From Sinotaia quadrata (Eukaryota > Mollusca > Gastropoda > Architaenioglossa > Viviparidae), in NCBI GenBank assembly GCA_028829895.1, contig CM054181.1, positions 117,275,860 to 117,339,859 of the forward strand: a stretch of DNA of 64,000 nt. Reading direction: 5' to 3'. Each line of letters starts with the position of its first letter. Positions within the stretch are counted from its first letter, which is position 1. Shown here one piece after another: positions 44,996-56,645 of this stretch. The notes under the pieces were generated by a model, which saw nothing but the letters and a program-made list of their open reading frames with translations, searched no databases and had not been told where the DNA came from. Position numbers and translations under genes: made by a program.

Positions 44996-45425
44996 ATATG
45001 TAACAGTTACTGATATAGCGATATCAATATGACTCTGGATTATTGGCATCAAATGACTTTAGATAAAGCAGTATGTGATACTTACTGGTTAATATTGACA
45101 TAAATATAACTTTGGATTACAAGTATAATTATTATTTTTGATTATTAGTATAAATTTGATTGGATAAGTGGTATAACTATAACTGGAATAGGTTTATAAA
45201 ATGACTTTGGAATAGGGGTTCACTAAATATGACTTTGGAATAGTGGTTCACTAAATATGACTTTGGAATAGTGGTTCACTAAATATGACTTTGGAATAAT
45301 GGTTCACTAAATATGACTTTGGAATAGTGGTTCATTAAAAATGACTTTGGAATAGTTGTCACTGAATATGATTTTGGAATAGTGGTTCACTAAATCACTT
45401 TGAATTAGTGTCATTCTAAAGAATC
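44996..45425. repeat. 28-bp minisatellite, about 8 good copies with degenerate left flank
   Basis: From about 45195 units contain TATGACTTTGGAATAGTGGT and TCACTAAA. Leftwards, ATGACTTTGGATTA-type relatives continue to about 45010. Confidence 0.93.
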
Positions 45426-45718
45426 AATTTGAATTGACCATTCTTACCAATAATTCCTCCCTTCCCCACTCTTAGATTACTGCTATTTTAAACATACTTT
45501 GGATCAGTGCTATGGATAAACTAAAATTATGTTGATATTAAAAATCACAAATGAAGGAGATAATATGTTCACTGATATAGCCAACAAGAAAATTTAACGG
45601 GTGCCGCCTTATTTCATACAAACATATGTGTACATGCATCTACCCGACCTGTTCAAGACAAAGTATTACCTTTAAAACCAAACGCATTGCGAGAAAAGTC
45701 TGGAACCAACACTAAACA
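45426..45718. other. Unique spacer, no gene seen
   Basis: Plain unique sequence up to the tRNA-like repeat unit. Confidence 0.5.
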
Positions 45719-45875
45719 TATCCCCACGAGTCGGATTCATACCATCGACCTTAGGATTGTTGAAACATGACTTAATCTATGGGGAGTGCTTCCGGTCTAG
45801 GCCGATTTCGCGCACTGAAACAATGTTGCCATCCACAGTATTTTGTTGCAACCGCTGAGCTATCTCGGAGATGCT
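45719..45875 (-). repeat. tRNA-related SINE-like unit with a dispersed core
   Basis: On the minus strand TAGCTCAGCGGT (45851-45862) is a good Pol III A box and GGTATGAATCC (45733-45743) matches the B box at 9 of 11 positions. They are about 110 bp apart, too far for a plain tRNA gene. The insert between them carries the 45-bp core also found at 6031-6075 and 57617-57660. I read it as a decayed tRNA-derived SINE or a tRNA pseudogene with an insertion; the family is unknown. Confidence 0.55.
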
Positions 45876-46819
45876 CTTACAGCGACCATAGAATCACTTG
45901 GGTAATAGTATCCTCGATTATATTAATTATATTAATCGATTAATAGCTATTATAGGTGATCAAAAGAAGAGGAAAAGAAACAAAAGCAATATCTCTTTCT
46001 CTCTCACACACGCAAACAGCATTACACAAGCATATAAAAGTTAACACTAACACCTCGACATTTGCACACACACAGGATAACTGACATCGGAGCACAGGCT
46101 AAAGATATCGGACTGATCTAACTTCCGAGTCTCAATCACTGAGTTCACTCATGCGAGACCGGTGGCTGATTGGATGCACTCTGGGGCGGCGTCCTAAATT
46201 TGAAGCCAGAACAGCCAGTTAAATCATAAAGCCGTTTGGTGGCTAACTTTAGACTTCCAAGCCGGGAATTTTCGAAAAATGTAAATTAGATAGTGCTCAA
46301 CGTCCTTGACATTCAAAGATCGCTCGCAAATTTATCGGTCACGCAGGAGCGACTGCAGGGCTAATCGAAACTAAAGCCTAAACCGTTTTTCAAATAAGTA
46401 GGGTATGATAACATAATATATCACTTTAGAAGTACAACGGAAATGAAATTATAAAACTTTGCCACTAAGGATCCTAAAGAAAAATAGACTATTTCTTCTC
46501 ATTCATCAACTCGGGTTCGTTAACTGTGGTTAGAGTATGGTATACAAAACAAATAAAATCAGGCTAGGTATTTTTTCCAACAACAGAATGCACTTTATTG
46601 ATGAGCAAGACACAACAACCGCAAAGCTAGCATCCATTTATCACGTATACACAGATGGGAGAAGGGATTTGACATGACTAAAAGCTATCTTTGGAGAAAA
46701 AAGAGGGGAGAGGCAGAAACCCAATTCTAAAAACGGAAATAAATTAATTAAACAGTTCGCATGTGTAACATTGTATATGTATCCCTAAAAATCGTGGTTT
46801 GTAATTAAGATGTGCAAAT
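45876..46819. other. Unique interval, no gene recognised
   Basis: 46150-46380 has higher GC with an A-box-like GGTGGCTGATTGG and a B-box-like ATTTGAAGCC about 35 bp apart. This is too weak to call a SINE. The remainder is AT-rich. Confidence 0.4.
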
Positions 46820-47165
46820 GAGAGGAAAAATCACGCAACATATGAGAGAAAGAGAATCACATCATATAGAGAAAGAGAATCACATTATATAGTGAAGCAG
46901 AATCACACATCATATAGAAAAACAGAATCATACATCATTTGAGAGCAAGAGAATCACATATCTGTGAGAAAAAGATAATCACATCATATGAGAGAGAGAA
47001 TCACACATATAAAGATAGAGAATCATACGAGAGAGAGAATCGCACATTATATAGAGAAAGAGAATAACGCATCGTATAGAAAAAAAGAATCACTTATCAT
47101 ATAAATAGAGAAAATTTTCACATCATATCAAGAAAGAGAATCACAAATCACAAAGAGAAAGTGGA

Positions 47166-47226
<61 letters not shown>

Positions 47227-47455
47227 AAAGAAAGGGAATCACAAACATATAGGGAAAAGAGAACCGCACATCGTATAGAAAAACAGAATCACACATTATA
47301 TGAGAGCAAAAGAATCACACATCTCTGATAAATGGAATCACACACCATATAGAGAGAGATTCTCACATCATATGAAAAATGGAATCACACACCATATAGA
47401 GAGAGATTCTCACATCATATAAAAAAATAATCACGAATCAAACGAAAGAGAATAA
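46820..47455. repeat. About 22-26-bp minisatellite with an embedded (CA)n
   Basis: GAGAAAGAGAATCACATCAT-type units run for over 600 bp with many variants. A pure CA run at about 47168-47222 sits in the middle. A locally younger pair (ACACCATATAGAGAGAGATT) lies near 47341-47412. Confidence 0.93.
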
Positions 47456-47802
47456 GTTGCACCTGATGAAACAATCCGATTGGCGGATACATAGCAATGT
47501 AGGTCACTTCTTTGAGTGTATATCCACACAATGCCCATCAAATTCAAGAGGAAATAACATTTTCTTAGGACTGAATATTAAACTCCAATATTAAAACCAT
47601 TCATCAATGACATAATCGAGAGTTGCCTACCCTGATCCCTATCAATCACATTGAAGACGGAAATAGGTTTTGCCTCAAAGTGATTCACTTGGGTTATCAC
47701 CGTGGAGTGCAAAACATTTTGAAACTTTCGATAGCGACAGTTTGGCGTATGGATTAATAAAATAAAATAAATACCCGTTAAGTGTCGTCATTGAGTGCTC
47801 TT
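47456..47802. other. Unique spacer, no gene seen
   Basis: Unremarkable unique DNA preceding the ATC microsatellite. Confidence 0.5.
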
Positions 47803-47958
<156 letters not shown>

Positions 47959-48119
47959 ATGCCTTTTTCATGACTTCTGTTTGACTATAGGTTGTAAACC
48001 AAGGTCTCGGAATCTTACCAAGATTCTGGGAAAGCCCACATTCATTCATTCAATGTCATCTTTGATTTTCTTGAGACCTCGGCCTCCCATTTTCCGAAAT
48101 ACATATATAATAACTACGT

Positions 48120-48385
48120 CTGCTGTCGTGTGTAAGCTTTATGTATTGTTAGAGTTCCTTAATCCATCAGGCTGATTGCTCCAAATATTTTCCCCAGAAG
48201 GTTTTGATATCCTGAGTGTTTGGCATCTGTGGAATTTCTTTTGAAATTTTGGTATAGTCTTCCAGGGTCAGTTCTGAATGTTGTGTTCTGTTTTGGAATT
48301 GCTGACCTCTTGCAGTGTGCTTCTTCAAACCGTGACTGAACCCTTGTAGTCTTTGCTTTGCATCCTCTATTGTGGTCATGATGTA
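48120..48385 (-). mobile_element. Fragment of a non-LTR retrotransposon ORF2, frameshifted
   Basis: Two minus-strand frames together resemble the linker before the reverse transcriptase domain in many animal LINE proteins: a basic helix, then QN..F.TD...LYQNFK, then P....I..FW...LE. The helix and the FW segment lie in the 48167-48379 frame, and the F.TD segment in the 48159-48410 frame. At least two indels therefore separate them. A stop follows LEQSA, with a WIKEL-like remnant after it. No RT core motif remains nearby. The resemblance is recalled, not searched. Confidence 0.6.
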
Positions 48386-48629
48386 GGAAGCTTCCTCCTG
48401 CAGAAAACATTATGTGACAGTAAAACGTCTGTCTTGTTATTGTGTAAAGAGTATAGTTTTACGAAACCCTTTTAAACCGCTAATTGAGAGAATGTTGATC
48501 TTATGGGAGAATTATTAATAACTATAAATTAAGATTCTCGATCACTTGGAATTAATTATGTGTTGTTAATTAATAAATAATAATCATAACGAGTAAAGGG
48601 TGCCCAGAGAGGCGTCACATTATGCAAAT

Positions 48630-48905
48630 ATTGTCATCTAAATATTAGTACTGATCTATTTAAATCACTGAACTATTTTCTCAACGAATGTATCCAAATA
48701 TTGTCATCTAGATTTTAGTACTGTTCTATTTAAATCACAGAACTATTTTCTCAACGAATGTATCCAAATATTGTCATCTAGATTTTAGTACTGTTCTATT
48801 TAAATCACAGAACTATTTTCTCAACGAATGTATCCAAATATTGTCATCTAGATTTTAGTACTGTTCTATTTAAATCACAGAACTATTTTCTCAACGAATG
48901 TATGC
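48630..48905. repeat. 70-bp minisatellite, about 4 copies
   Basis: Units contain ATCCAAATATTGTCATCTAG, CTGTTCTATTTAAATCACAG and AACTATTTTCTCAACGAATG at an exact 70-bp period. The first copy is slightly diverged, the others identical. Confidence 0.97.
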
Positions 48906-49132
48906 AGATATAGGAGAGAATGACGTGGGAGTGTTTAACAAACCTTTGCACACACCTGAATGTGCGAGTATGTGTGTGTGTGGGGGGGGGGGAGGGAAGG
49001 CAGAGGTTAGAAAAAAGTACATATTGTTACTGAGGGAGGAAAAAGGGGGGAAATAGTATAGAAGATAGATAATTTAGGTGTTTGTGTGTAAAAGTACTAA
49101 ATAGATGACTACCAAAATGCTATTTTTTAAAA

Positions 49133-49392
<260 letters not shown>

Positions 49393-49834
49393 TTAGATTG
49401 ATCCACATGGGCAAATTTGTTATGCAAAATATTTGGATGGCTGACAAAAACGTTACGCAGTAAAATGGTGGATATAGCAGACTAAAGTGCAGTCTTCCTA
49501 AGTGATTCCACTTAATTAGCAGACATCTTTCTCCTTAGAAGGAAGTTTCAGCAAAAGAAATTGCGATTGTACAATAAGTTTCAGAGACAGCTGATTGATT
49601 TTTTGACATGTAATGTTTGCTCTTCAGTGTCATGTAGTACAATGGCCTCACACATTTCTATTTGTGCACCACGTCGGATACAGTTTGGATGATGTTTTTC
49701 TCCATTAGAGAGCAGAGATAAATAGCTTGTTGTTTCATTATGATACTCTGTTCTACACAAGTGCGTGCATATCAAAATATGATTTTATTGATTTATTGTC
49801 GTCGTCGAGAGACAACATTTCAGTGTCCTGCATG
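49393..49834. other. Unique spacer, no gene seen
   Basis: Unique sequence. It supplies the first codons of the repeat-driven 361-codon frame that starts at 49727. Confidence 0.5.
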
Positions 49835-50695
49835 CCACCTGCAACTGTTTATCTCAATGTCCTGCATGCCTATTTACAGCTGTTTATCTCAATGTCCTGC
49901 ATGCTAATTTACAGCTATTTATCTCAATGTCCTGCATGCCAATTTATGGCTGTTTATCTCAATGCCCTGCATGTCAGTTTACACACTGTTTATCGCTGTG
50001 TCCTGCATGCCAATTTACAGAAGTTATCTCAATGTTCTGCGTGCCAATTTACAGCTATCTCAATGTCCTCCGTGCCAATTTACAGCAGTTATCTCAATGT
50101 CTCGCAGGTCAATATACAGCTGTTTATCCCAATGTCCTGCATGTCAATTTACAGATGTTATCTCAATGTCCTTCAAGCCAATTTACAACTGTTATCTCAA
50201 TGTCTCGTATGTCAATTTACAGCTGTTTATCCCAATGTCCTGCATGTCAATTTACAGCTGTTATCTCAATGTCCTGCAAGCCAATTTACAGTTGTTATCT
50301 CAATGTCTCGCATGTCAATTTACAATTGTTATCTCAATGTCTCGCATGTCAATTTACAGCTGTTATCTCAATGTCTCGCATGTCAATTTACAGCTGTTAT
50401 CTCAATGTCCTGCAAGTCAATTTACAGCTGTTATTTCAATGTCTCGCATGTCAATTTACAGCTGTTATCCCAATGTCTTGCATGTCAATTTACACTCTCA
50501 ATGTACTGCAAGTCAATTTACAGCTGTTATCTCAATGTCTTGCATGTCAATTTACAACTGTTTATCTCAATGTCCTGCAAGTCAATTTACAGCTGTTATC
50601 TCAATGTCCTCCGTGCCAATTTACAGCTGTTTATCTCAATGTCCTGCAAGTCAATTTACAGCTGTTATCTCAATGTCTCGCATGTCAATTCTGAG
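49835..50695. repeat. 34-bp minisatellite, about 25 copies
   Basis: Units contain TCAATTTACAGCTGTTATCT and CAATGTC(T/C)(C/T)GCATG. Some units have an extra T or a missing segment. The unit lacks stops in all three plus frames, so three overlapping frames of 249-361 codons exist. All repeat the same peptides and none has an independent coding signal. Confidence 0.97.
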
Positions 50696-51435
50696 AAGTA
50701 TGACAGGATGAATCACGCGACATGTGGAATGAATATTTGCTATTCGATTGCTTGTGTTGCTGTTTGTTTCTGCGACGTGCTCATAAATGCGAATACCAAT
50801 TACTCTCCTTGAATTAAAAGCGGATGGACAACGGCCTTGAGATGACCAAACAGACACATGTGGGCAAACTAGAGTTACTTCCCTTGTTTTTCAAGCTTCA
50901 CAGCCAAATGACCTATGGTCCTTCTGCTTACCGTTTGTGAGCGTATGCGATGAGACCATGTTAGCTCCCTTGAAGAGCAAACACACACAAACATCAACAC
51001 GCAAACACCAGCACACACATTTGCAGAGCTAAATGAAGTTAAGAATCGAAACATGACTTTTGAAAGCTTGAAGCTGTAGCTGCTAAAATTCAAATTAAAA
51101 TACTCGTAAAATATATTCCTGGCTTTGTTTCGTCTTCATGCAAGTGTTTGGCTGTCATGACAAAAGTCTTCTTCACTTCTGCGAACTTGTCACTGGTAGA
51201 TTTTTTGCTAGTATCAGCACTGACCTTAAGTTTTGACGTTAGTCACAGCATGTGCAACGGTAAATAATATAAACAGTTTATTAACGACACTAAAATGATT
51301 CGAATGCACTTTACAGTAAGTGGATCTGGATTCGTTGAGCTCTTAAACAAATTGTACGCATTATCACACACGACAATTTTTAATTAACGATTCAGGGAAA
51401 ATTTCTTATAAATCTAACAAGATTTAAGGCCTCGT
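50696..51435. other. Unique interval, no gene recognised
   Basis: AGAGTTACTTCCCTTG (near 50871) and TTAGCTCCCTTGAAGAG (near 50961) are two relatives of a word common in mollusc repeats, about 90 bp apart. They may bound or belong to a small dispersed repeat. No ORF supported. Confidence 0.4.
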
Positions 51436-51615
51436 TTATTAACAACATGTTCTTACTGATCTCAGATAAAGTTTATTAACATGTTCTTACTGATCTCAGA
51501 TAAAGTTTATTAACATGTTCTTACTGATCTCAGATAAAGTTTATTAACATGTTCTTACTGATCTCAGATATAGTTTATTAACACGTTCTTACTGATCCCA
51601 GATGTAGTTTAAGAG
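51436..51615. repeat. 34-bp minisatellite, about 5 copies
   Basis: Units contain GTTCTTACTGATCTCAGATA and AAGTTTATTAACAT, nearly identical in the centre. Confidence 0.95.
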
Positions 51616-51639
51616 CAGATCCCAAGTAGATTTATCGCA

Positions 51640-51840
51640 AATGTTGCACATCCAATTATGTCAGGTTTTCTTTATGTAAATGTTACACATCCACTTATGT
51701 CAGGTTTTCTTTATGTAAATGTTACACATCCAATTATGTCAGGTTTTCTTTATGTAAATGTTACACATCCAATTATGTCAGGTTTTCTTTATGTAAATGT
51801 TACACATCCATTTATGTCAGGTTTACTTTATGCAAATAAC
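51640..51840. repeat. 39-bp minisatellite, 5 copies
   Basis: Units contain TTATGTCAGGTTTTCTTTAT and GTAAATGTTACACATCCA. The 39-bp period (13 codons) makes a 61-codon frame (MSGFLYVNVTHP repeats), which I treat as an artefact. Confidence 0.96.
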
Positions 51841-51954
51841 TGAAGTCATGTGTAACCATAAAATAATGTTAAGTCAGAGTACAAATGCACGTTAATTGCT
51901 TGATTCTATGATTTTTATCAGTTGATTGCAATGCCATAGTCACAATATCGCACG

Positions 51955-52675
51955 ATGTGTTCAGTCCTGCATTTGAAGCTGTGTTCAGTAAAACACACGA
52001 GGTCATTCTCAGTAAAATACATGAAGCTGTGTTCAGTACAGTACATGAAACTATGTTGAGTAAAGCACACGAGGTCATTCTCAGTACAGTACATGAAGCT
52101 GTGTTCATTACAGGACATGAGGTCATGTTCAGTTTAGTGCATGAAGCTGCGTTCAGTATAGCACTTGAGACCGTGTTCAGTACAGTATACGAAGCTGTGT
52201 TCAGCACAGACATGAGGCTGCGCTCAGCATATTACAAAATACCTTATTCAGTTCAGTGTAAGAATGTGTTCAGTACATGATGCTATCTTCAGTACATGAA
52301 ATTAAAATCATTATAATAAATCAGACTGTGCTCAGTGTAGCATACAAAGCCGTGTTCAGAAAAGCACATGATGCTGTGTTTAGTATAAAATATGATTCTG
52401 TACTGTACACGGGGCTGTGTTCAGTATAGCACATGATGCAGTATTTAGTATAACATATGATTTTGTACTGTATCTGTGTTCAGTGTAGCACATGTTTTCA
52501 GAATTGAAAATGAGACTGTGCTCGGTACAAACCATGCGCTCAGTGAACAGTACATGTGGCTTTGTTCAGAACAGAACTTAAGACTGTGTTCAGTACATTA
52601 CATGAGGTTGTGTTTAGTAAAGAGCACAGCGCATGAGGCTGTGTTCAGTGCAGTATACGTGACTGCGTTCAGTAT
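51955..52675. repeat. About 24-28-bp minisatellite, about 27 copies
   Basis: Words CTGTGTTCAGTACAGTACAT and GAAGCTG or GAGGTCAT recur throughout with variable spacing. It ends where the tRNA-like relic begins. Confidence 0.92.
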
Positions 52676-52745
52676 TGAATGGCTGAGAGGTCTAAGGCTT
52701 GGCTCTCAAACAGGCAGTAGGTTGTGGAGTCACGGGATCAGTACT
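52676..52745 (+). repeat. tRNA-Leu/Ser-like relic (SINE head or pseudogene)
   Basis: TGGCTGAGAGGTCTAAGG (52680-52697) closely resembles the A-box/D-arm of eukaryotic tRNA-Leu. GTTGTGGAGTCACGGGATC downstream looks like a T-arm that has lost part of the B box. It is not a functional tRNA. It lies at the end of a minisatellite, so that array may have arisen beside a SINE. Confidence 0.42.
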
Positions 52746-52767
52746 GCCTCATTGCAATATTCTTAAA

Positions 52768-52925
52768 TCACTGGCTCATTTATTGTATGGAACTGCCAAC
52801 AAAGGTATATAACTCTGGTTAGTCATCATTCGAGCATTAGAATATTTTGAACTCACAGGCTCATTTATTGTATGGAACTTCCAACAAAGGTATACAACTC
52901 TGGTTATTCATTATTCGAGCATTTC
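52768..52925. repeat. 85-bp direct duplication
   Basis: Two copies contain GGCTCATTTATTGTATGGAA, CAACAAAGGTATA and AACTCTGGTTA, with a few differences. Confidence 0.93.
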
Positions 52926-53880
52926 ACAACTTAGAAATAAATATACAACGAAACATTTTCATAAGTGTGTTTCGCTTATTCTTTGATAAATAAAGCTTGA
53001 GCATAGGAACGGAAATTTAGGAAACGAACTGGAAGTGATTCCAAGAGACAGAAGCATTCTTGAAGAAAACGAATGTAAGATTAAATGTACACTCTTACAT
53101 AAATTATTTATTTTCATGTCATTGATTGTCTTATCGACTAACATGTAACATTAAAAACAATTTCAAATTTTACTGAAATTATTGTCGTTGTTTATTCGAG
53201 CAACACCTCGTAGAAGAAGCTCCGGGTGGTCACTCGAAACTTGATTTTCAAATTCCTCTGAAATTCTATCTATTTGTACACCGCTTCAAACATATCATAA
53301 GCAAATTTAAGTTCATGTTAATTCGTGTTGCAAGTTAACTTTGTAGATCTGAACTAAAATTGTCGGAGTGCAGTGTGAACTCGGCACGTTTTGACGACTC
53401 AGCAGTGTCACTACTGAAACGACATCAGCTGGCCAAGGGAAGTGACTCTGAAAATCTAAAAAAGGGAAAGATTAATATTTGTTGCTCTTGAGGAAATTAA
53501 GCGACGCAGTTATAAACTGTAGATTATTTCCCACCTTATGCAGTTTTCTATTAATTTTAATTGAGTTCACAGGGTTTTAATTGAGTTCACAGGGTAACAG
53601 ATAATATTAAGATGGTCTTAAGACTGTCTGAAGATGATGCCAAATTTCATTATAATCAAGCTGTTTCGAAACTGATTTCTAGGTAAATGCATGATAGTTT
53701 GATGTGAGAAATCTTTAGAACCACTGATGAATAAAACACAAAAGCTCATTCGTTTATAGAAAATTTAAAACGCATCTATCTGAGTATGCATAAGTAGAGT
53801 ATGTATTTGTGCATGTATGTGTGTACTATATGTGCGTGTGGTTTATTGTTCGACACAGATCTTTCTGTGCTTCATCTCAT
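52926..53880. other. Unique spacer, no gene recognised
   Basis: A duplicated TTTTAATTGAGTTCACAGGG lies near 53555-53595. AAGGGAAGTGACTCT at 53436-53450 is another copy of the mollusc-type repeat word. No supported ORF. Confidence 0.45.
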
Positions 53881-54190
53881 TCCTCAGGTGGTGTTCCTAA
53901 TTCCTGGAGATGGTGTTCGTCATTCCTGGAGATGGTGTCTGTTATTCCGGGAGATGGTGTTCATAATTTCTGGAGATGGCGTCTATCATTCCTGGAAGTG
54001 ATCTTCATAATATCCCCTCCCTCCCCCAAGTGGCGTCTATCATTCCTGGAGGTGGTGTTCGTAATTCCTTGAGGTGCTTTCGTCAATCTTGGGGATGACG
54101 TCTGTTATTTCTGGAGGTGGTATCCGTCATTCCTGGAGGAGATGTCCGAGATTCCTGTTGGAGTTTATCAATCCTGGAGGGGATGTCCTA
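53881..54190. repeat. About 23-bp minisatellite, about 13 copies
   Basis: ATTCCTGGAGATGGTGT and TCGTCATTCCTGGAG recur, with GGAGGTGG variants to the right and a CCCTCCCTCCCCC insertion near 54016. Confidence 0.92.
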
Positions 54191-54889
54191 TAGTTTTCTT
54201 TTGTGCCGACCCATTTCCCTGTCCAGGATGATCCTTTCTGTTCTTGTCTCAATTCTTTCCGTTTGTTCTTCGACACATGTTTTTTTCTGTTTGCAATCCA
54301 ATCAGTTTTAAGGTGCTGTCCGACTCCGTTCTTTCTGTTCTCAACCCAAATTCTCTGTGTGGTGCCAGACAGTGTTTGCTGTTTTTCAATCTTCTTGGTT
54401 TTCAAGTCCTCGCATAAATAAACATTCACAGTTCTAATATATGCATTGACCCACTTCCTCCATATCTTGACCCAAGATCATCTGTGGCCTTCCTTATCTA
54501 CGGCTTAAATCAGACAGATCTAGCGGCATAGTTGCTATCCTGCAACATCACCCAGAAAATGACACAGATTTAATTGTCATCAAAAAGGCGTCATTGTTCC
54601 AGTCCTGAAACATGTTTTGCGTGTTAAATATTTCCTGTTTCAAGTGACTGAGACAAAACTGTAACAAGCAATTTGGATTTAGTTTAATAGATAATGTAAG
54701 TCCACGGGTTGAAGTACTTATCACCTTTGAGTGCCGTCTGCATTGACAACATACTCATTTCAACCGAATTGCTATCCGGACCACCTAATTGCAGTGCTTT
54801 TGGACGCATGAAATAAAATATTGAGCAAGTCAGTTACTCTTTAAAGGTTGAACTACTTGCCTGTGTAATGTTTTATTAATAAATAATAA
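54191..54889. other. Unique spacer, no gene recognised
   Basis: T/C-rich on the plus strand near 54190-54400. The 100-codon minus frame at 54127-54429 overlaps the array and has no recognised domain. Confidence 0.4.
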
Positions 54890-55090
54890 GCTGCGTTTAA
54901 GTAATGAACTATTTTTGTTCTGTTTTTGACGTCATTATCAGTCATGTTCAGCTACGTTATTTTAACGAAATCATTCGCAAATTGTGAGCTACGTTCTGTT
55001 TGACATCATTATTAATGATGTTCAGCTACGTTCTGTTTGACATAACATTAATAAATGCTGAGCTACGCCCTCGTTTGACGCTCAATGAAT
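54890..55090. repeat. About 44-bp minisatellite, about 4 copies
   Basis: GAGCTACGTTCTGTTTGAC, ATCATTATTAATGATGTTC and related words recur with divergence. Confidence 0.85.
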
Positions 55091-55429
55091 AAATATTCTG
55101 TTCTGTCCGTGCAGCAGTCTTTACTATAATTGTTTCTAGATTTTAAAATGCAATTAAATGCATTATTTCTTTATCATTCTCACAATCTTTTATACAGTAA
55201 CTTCTCGCTACCTGTCTACTCAGGGAATGCATAAATCACAAATAGTACATTTCTGTTTCATTGGCTACGCGATTCCTGATTCCTTCACTCACAGATACTT
55301 GATGAAATTCTCACACATAATGATTCACTGTTACTTTGGCCAATCAGATAAAAACTCGTACACATAATGATCACTATCACAATGACCCCTTTCGCTTTCA
55401 ATAGCTGAAGCAACCAATGATCTTGACGA
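55091..55429. other. Unique spacer, no gene seen
   Basis: Unique AT-rich sequence without supported features. Confidence 0.5.
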
Positions 55430-55990
55430 ATGATTTCCGCTCACATCGTAACAATAACAGTCAGGCACACTGCAACAAACAAGCTGATACACTGCAATAA
55501 TAGGCTGGCACACTGCAACAGCAACAAGCTGACACACTGCAGCAGTAATAATCTGACACACTGCAGCAGTAAAGCTGACACGTTGCAACGAGGCTGGCAC
55601 ACTGCAACAGTAGCAAGGTGGCACAAACTGACACACTGCAACAATAGCAAGCTGACACAGTGTAACAATAAACGCCGACACATTGCACCATTTACAAGTG
55701 TGCACACTGCAAAGAGTAACAAGTTGATACACTGCAACAAATAACAGGCTGACAATGTAACGATAACAAGTTGACACGCTGTAACAATAAAAAACTGACA
55801 CATTGAAATAATAGCAAGCTGATACATTTCAACGATACCTTGCTGACACAATGTAACAATAACAAGCTGACACAATGTAACAATAACAAGCTGACACAAT
55901 GTGACAATAACAAGCTGACACAATGTAACAATAACAAGCTGACACAATGTAACAATAACAAGCTGACACACTGCAGCAATAAAAAGTAGA
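55430..55990. repeat. 24-bp minisatellite, about 22 copies
   Basis: Units contain AACAAGCTGACACAATGTAA and are nearly identical at 55850-55960, more diverged to the left. The 24-bp period (8 codons) keeps minus-strand frames open for up to 176 codons (repeating CQLVIVTL). Confidence 0.96.
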
Positions 55991-56009
55991 ATTCTTTGAC
56001 TTGTTGAAT

Positions 56010-56345
56010 AACATTCCGTTCAAACACCCATACGCACACTTCATTCACATGCTTCTAAACACCCGCACACCCCCACTTCATTCACATTCTTCTACCCCCT
56101 CCCACACTACTTCCTTCACACACTTCCAAACACCACAGCCCTACTTCCTTCAAAAGCTTTCATACACCCACTTCATTCATACATGCTTCTAAACACCCAC
56201 ACACCCATACCCCAATTTCATTCACATGCTTCCAGACACCCACACACCCATTTCATCGATATACTTTGAAACACCAGCACATCTAATTCACTCACATGCT
56301 TCCCAACACACAGACCCATTTTATTCACAGGTTTCCAAACACCCA
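56010..56345. repeat. C/A-rich minisatellite, about 30-45-bp units
   Basis: TTCATTCACATGCTTC, AAACACCCACACACCC and ACTTCATTC recur in order, with several truncated units. Confidence 0.85.
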
Positions 56346-56645
56346 TATATGCACAAAAAGTGTAGAAAATAAAATTAACACTTTTGCTAATAAAGATAGT
56401 CTATCAAAACAACTCTTTCTTGATTGTGGGTTTTCATTAGTCTCAAAGAAAATTATCAATAATAATTATTTTTTCTTCTCTCATACACACTTATTATTAT
56501 TTATTGTTTTGTGTTTCAATTATAGGCTAATGTGATCTAAAATTAAAATGGTGTGTTTAAGTAGCAGACTGTAATGATGATGCTATGCAGTCTTGAGTGT
56601 GAGACAGCACGAATTACCTCAAATTAGTGAGTAGCAGAGTGTACA
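56346..56645. other. Unique AT-rich spacer, no gene seen
   Basis: No supported features up to the ATG of the leader-plus-array frame. Confidence 0.5.

Noticed and set aside
46150..46210. A-box-like and B-box-like words suggesting another tRNA-derived SINE
   Set aside because: Both boxes deviate from consensus and no second copy is visible in the window.
49727..50812. 361-codon frame and two overlapping frames
   Set aside because: Produced by the stop-free 34-bp array; all frames encode rearrangements of the same repeat.
55331..56048. Minus-strand Cys/Leu/Val-rich frames of 118-176 codons, resembling membrane proteins
   Set aside because: The 24-bp array has a period of 8 codons, so hydrophobic repeats appear automatically.
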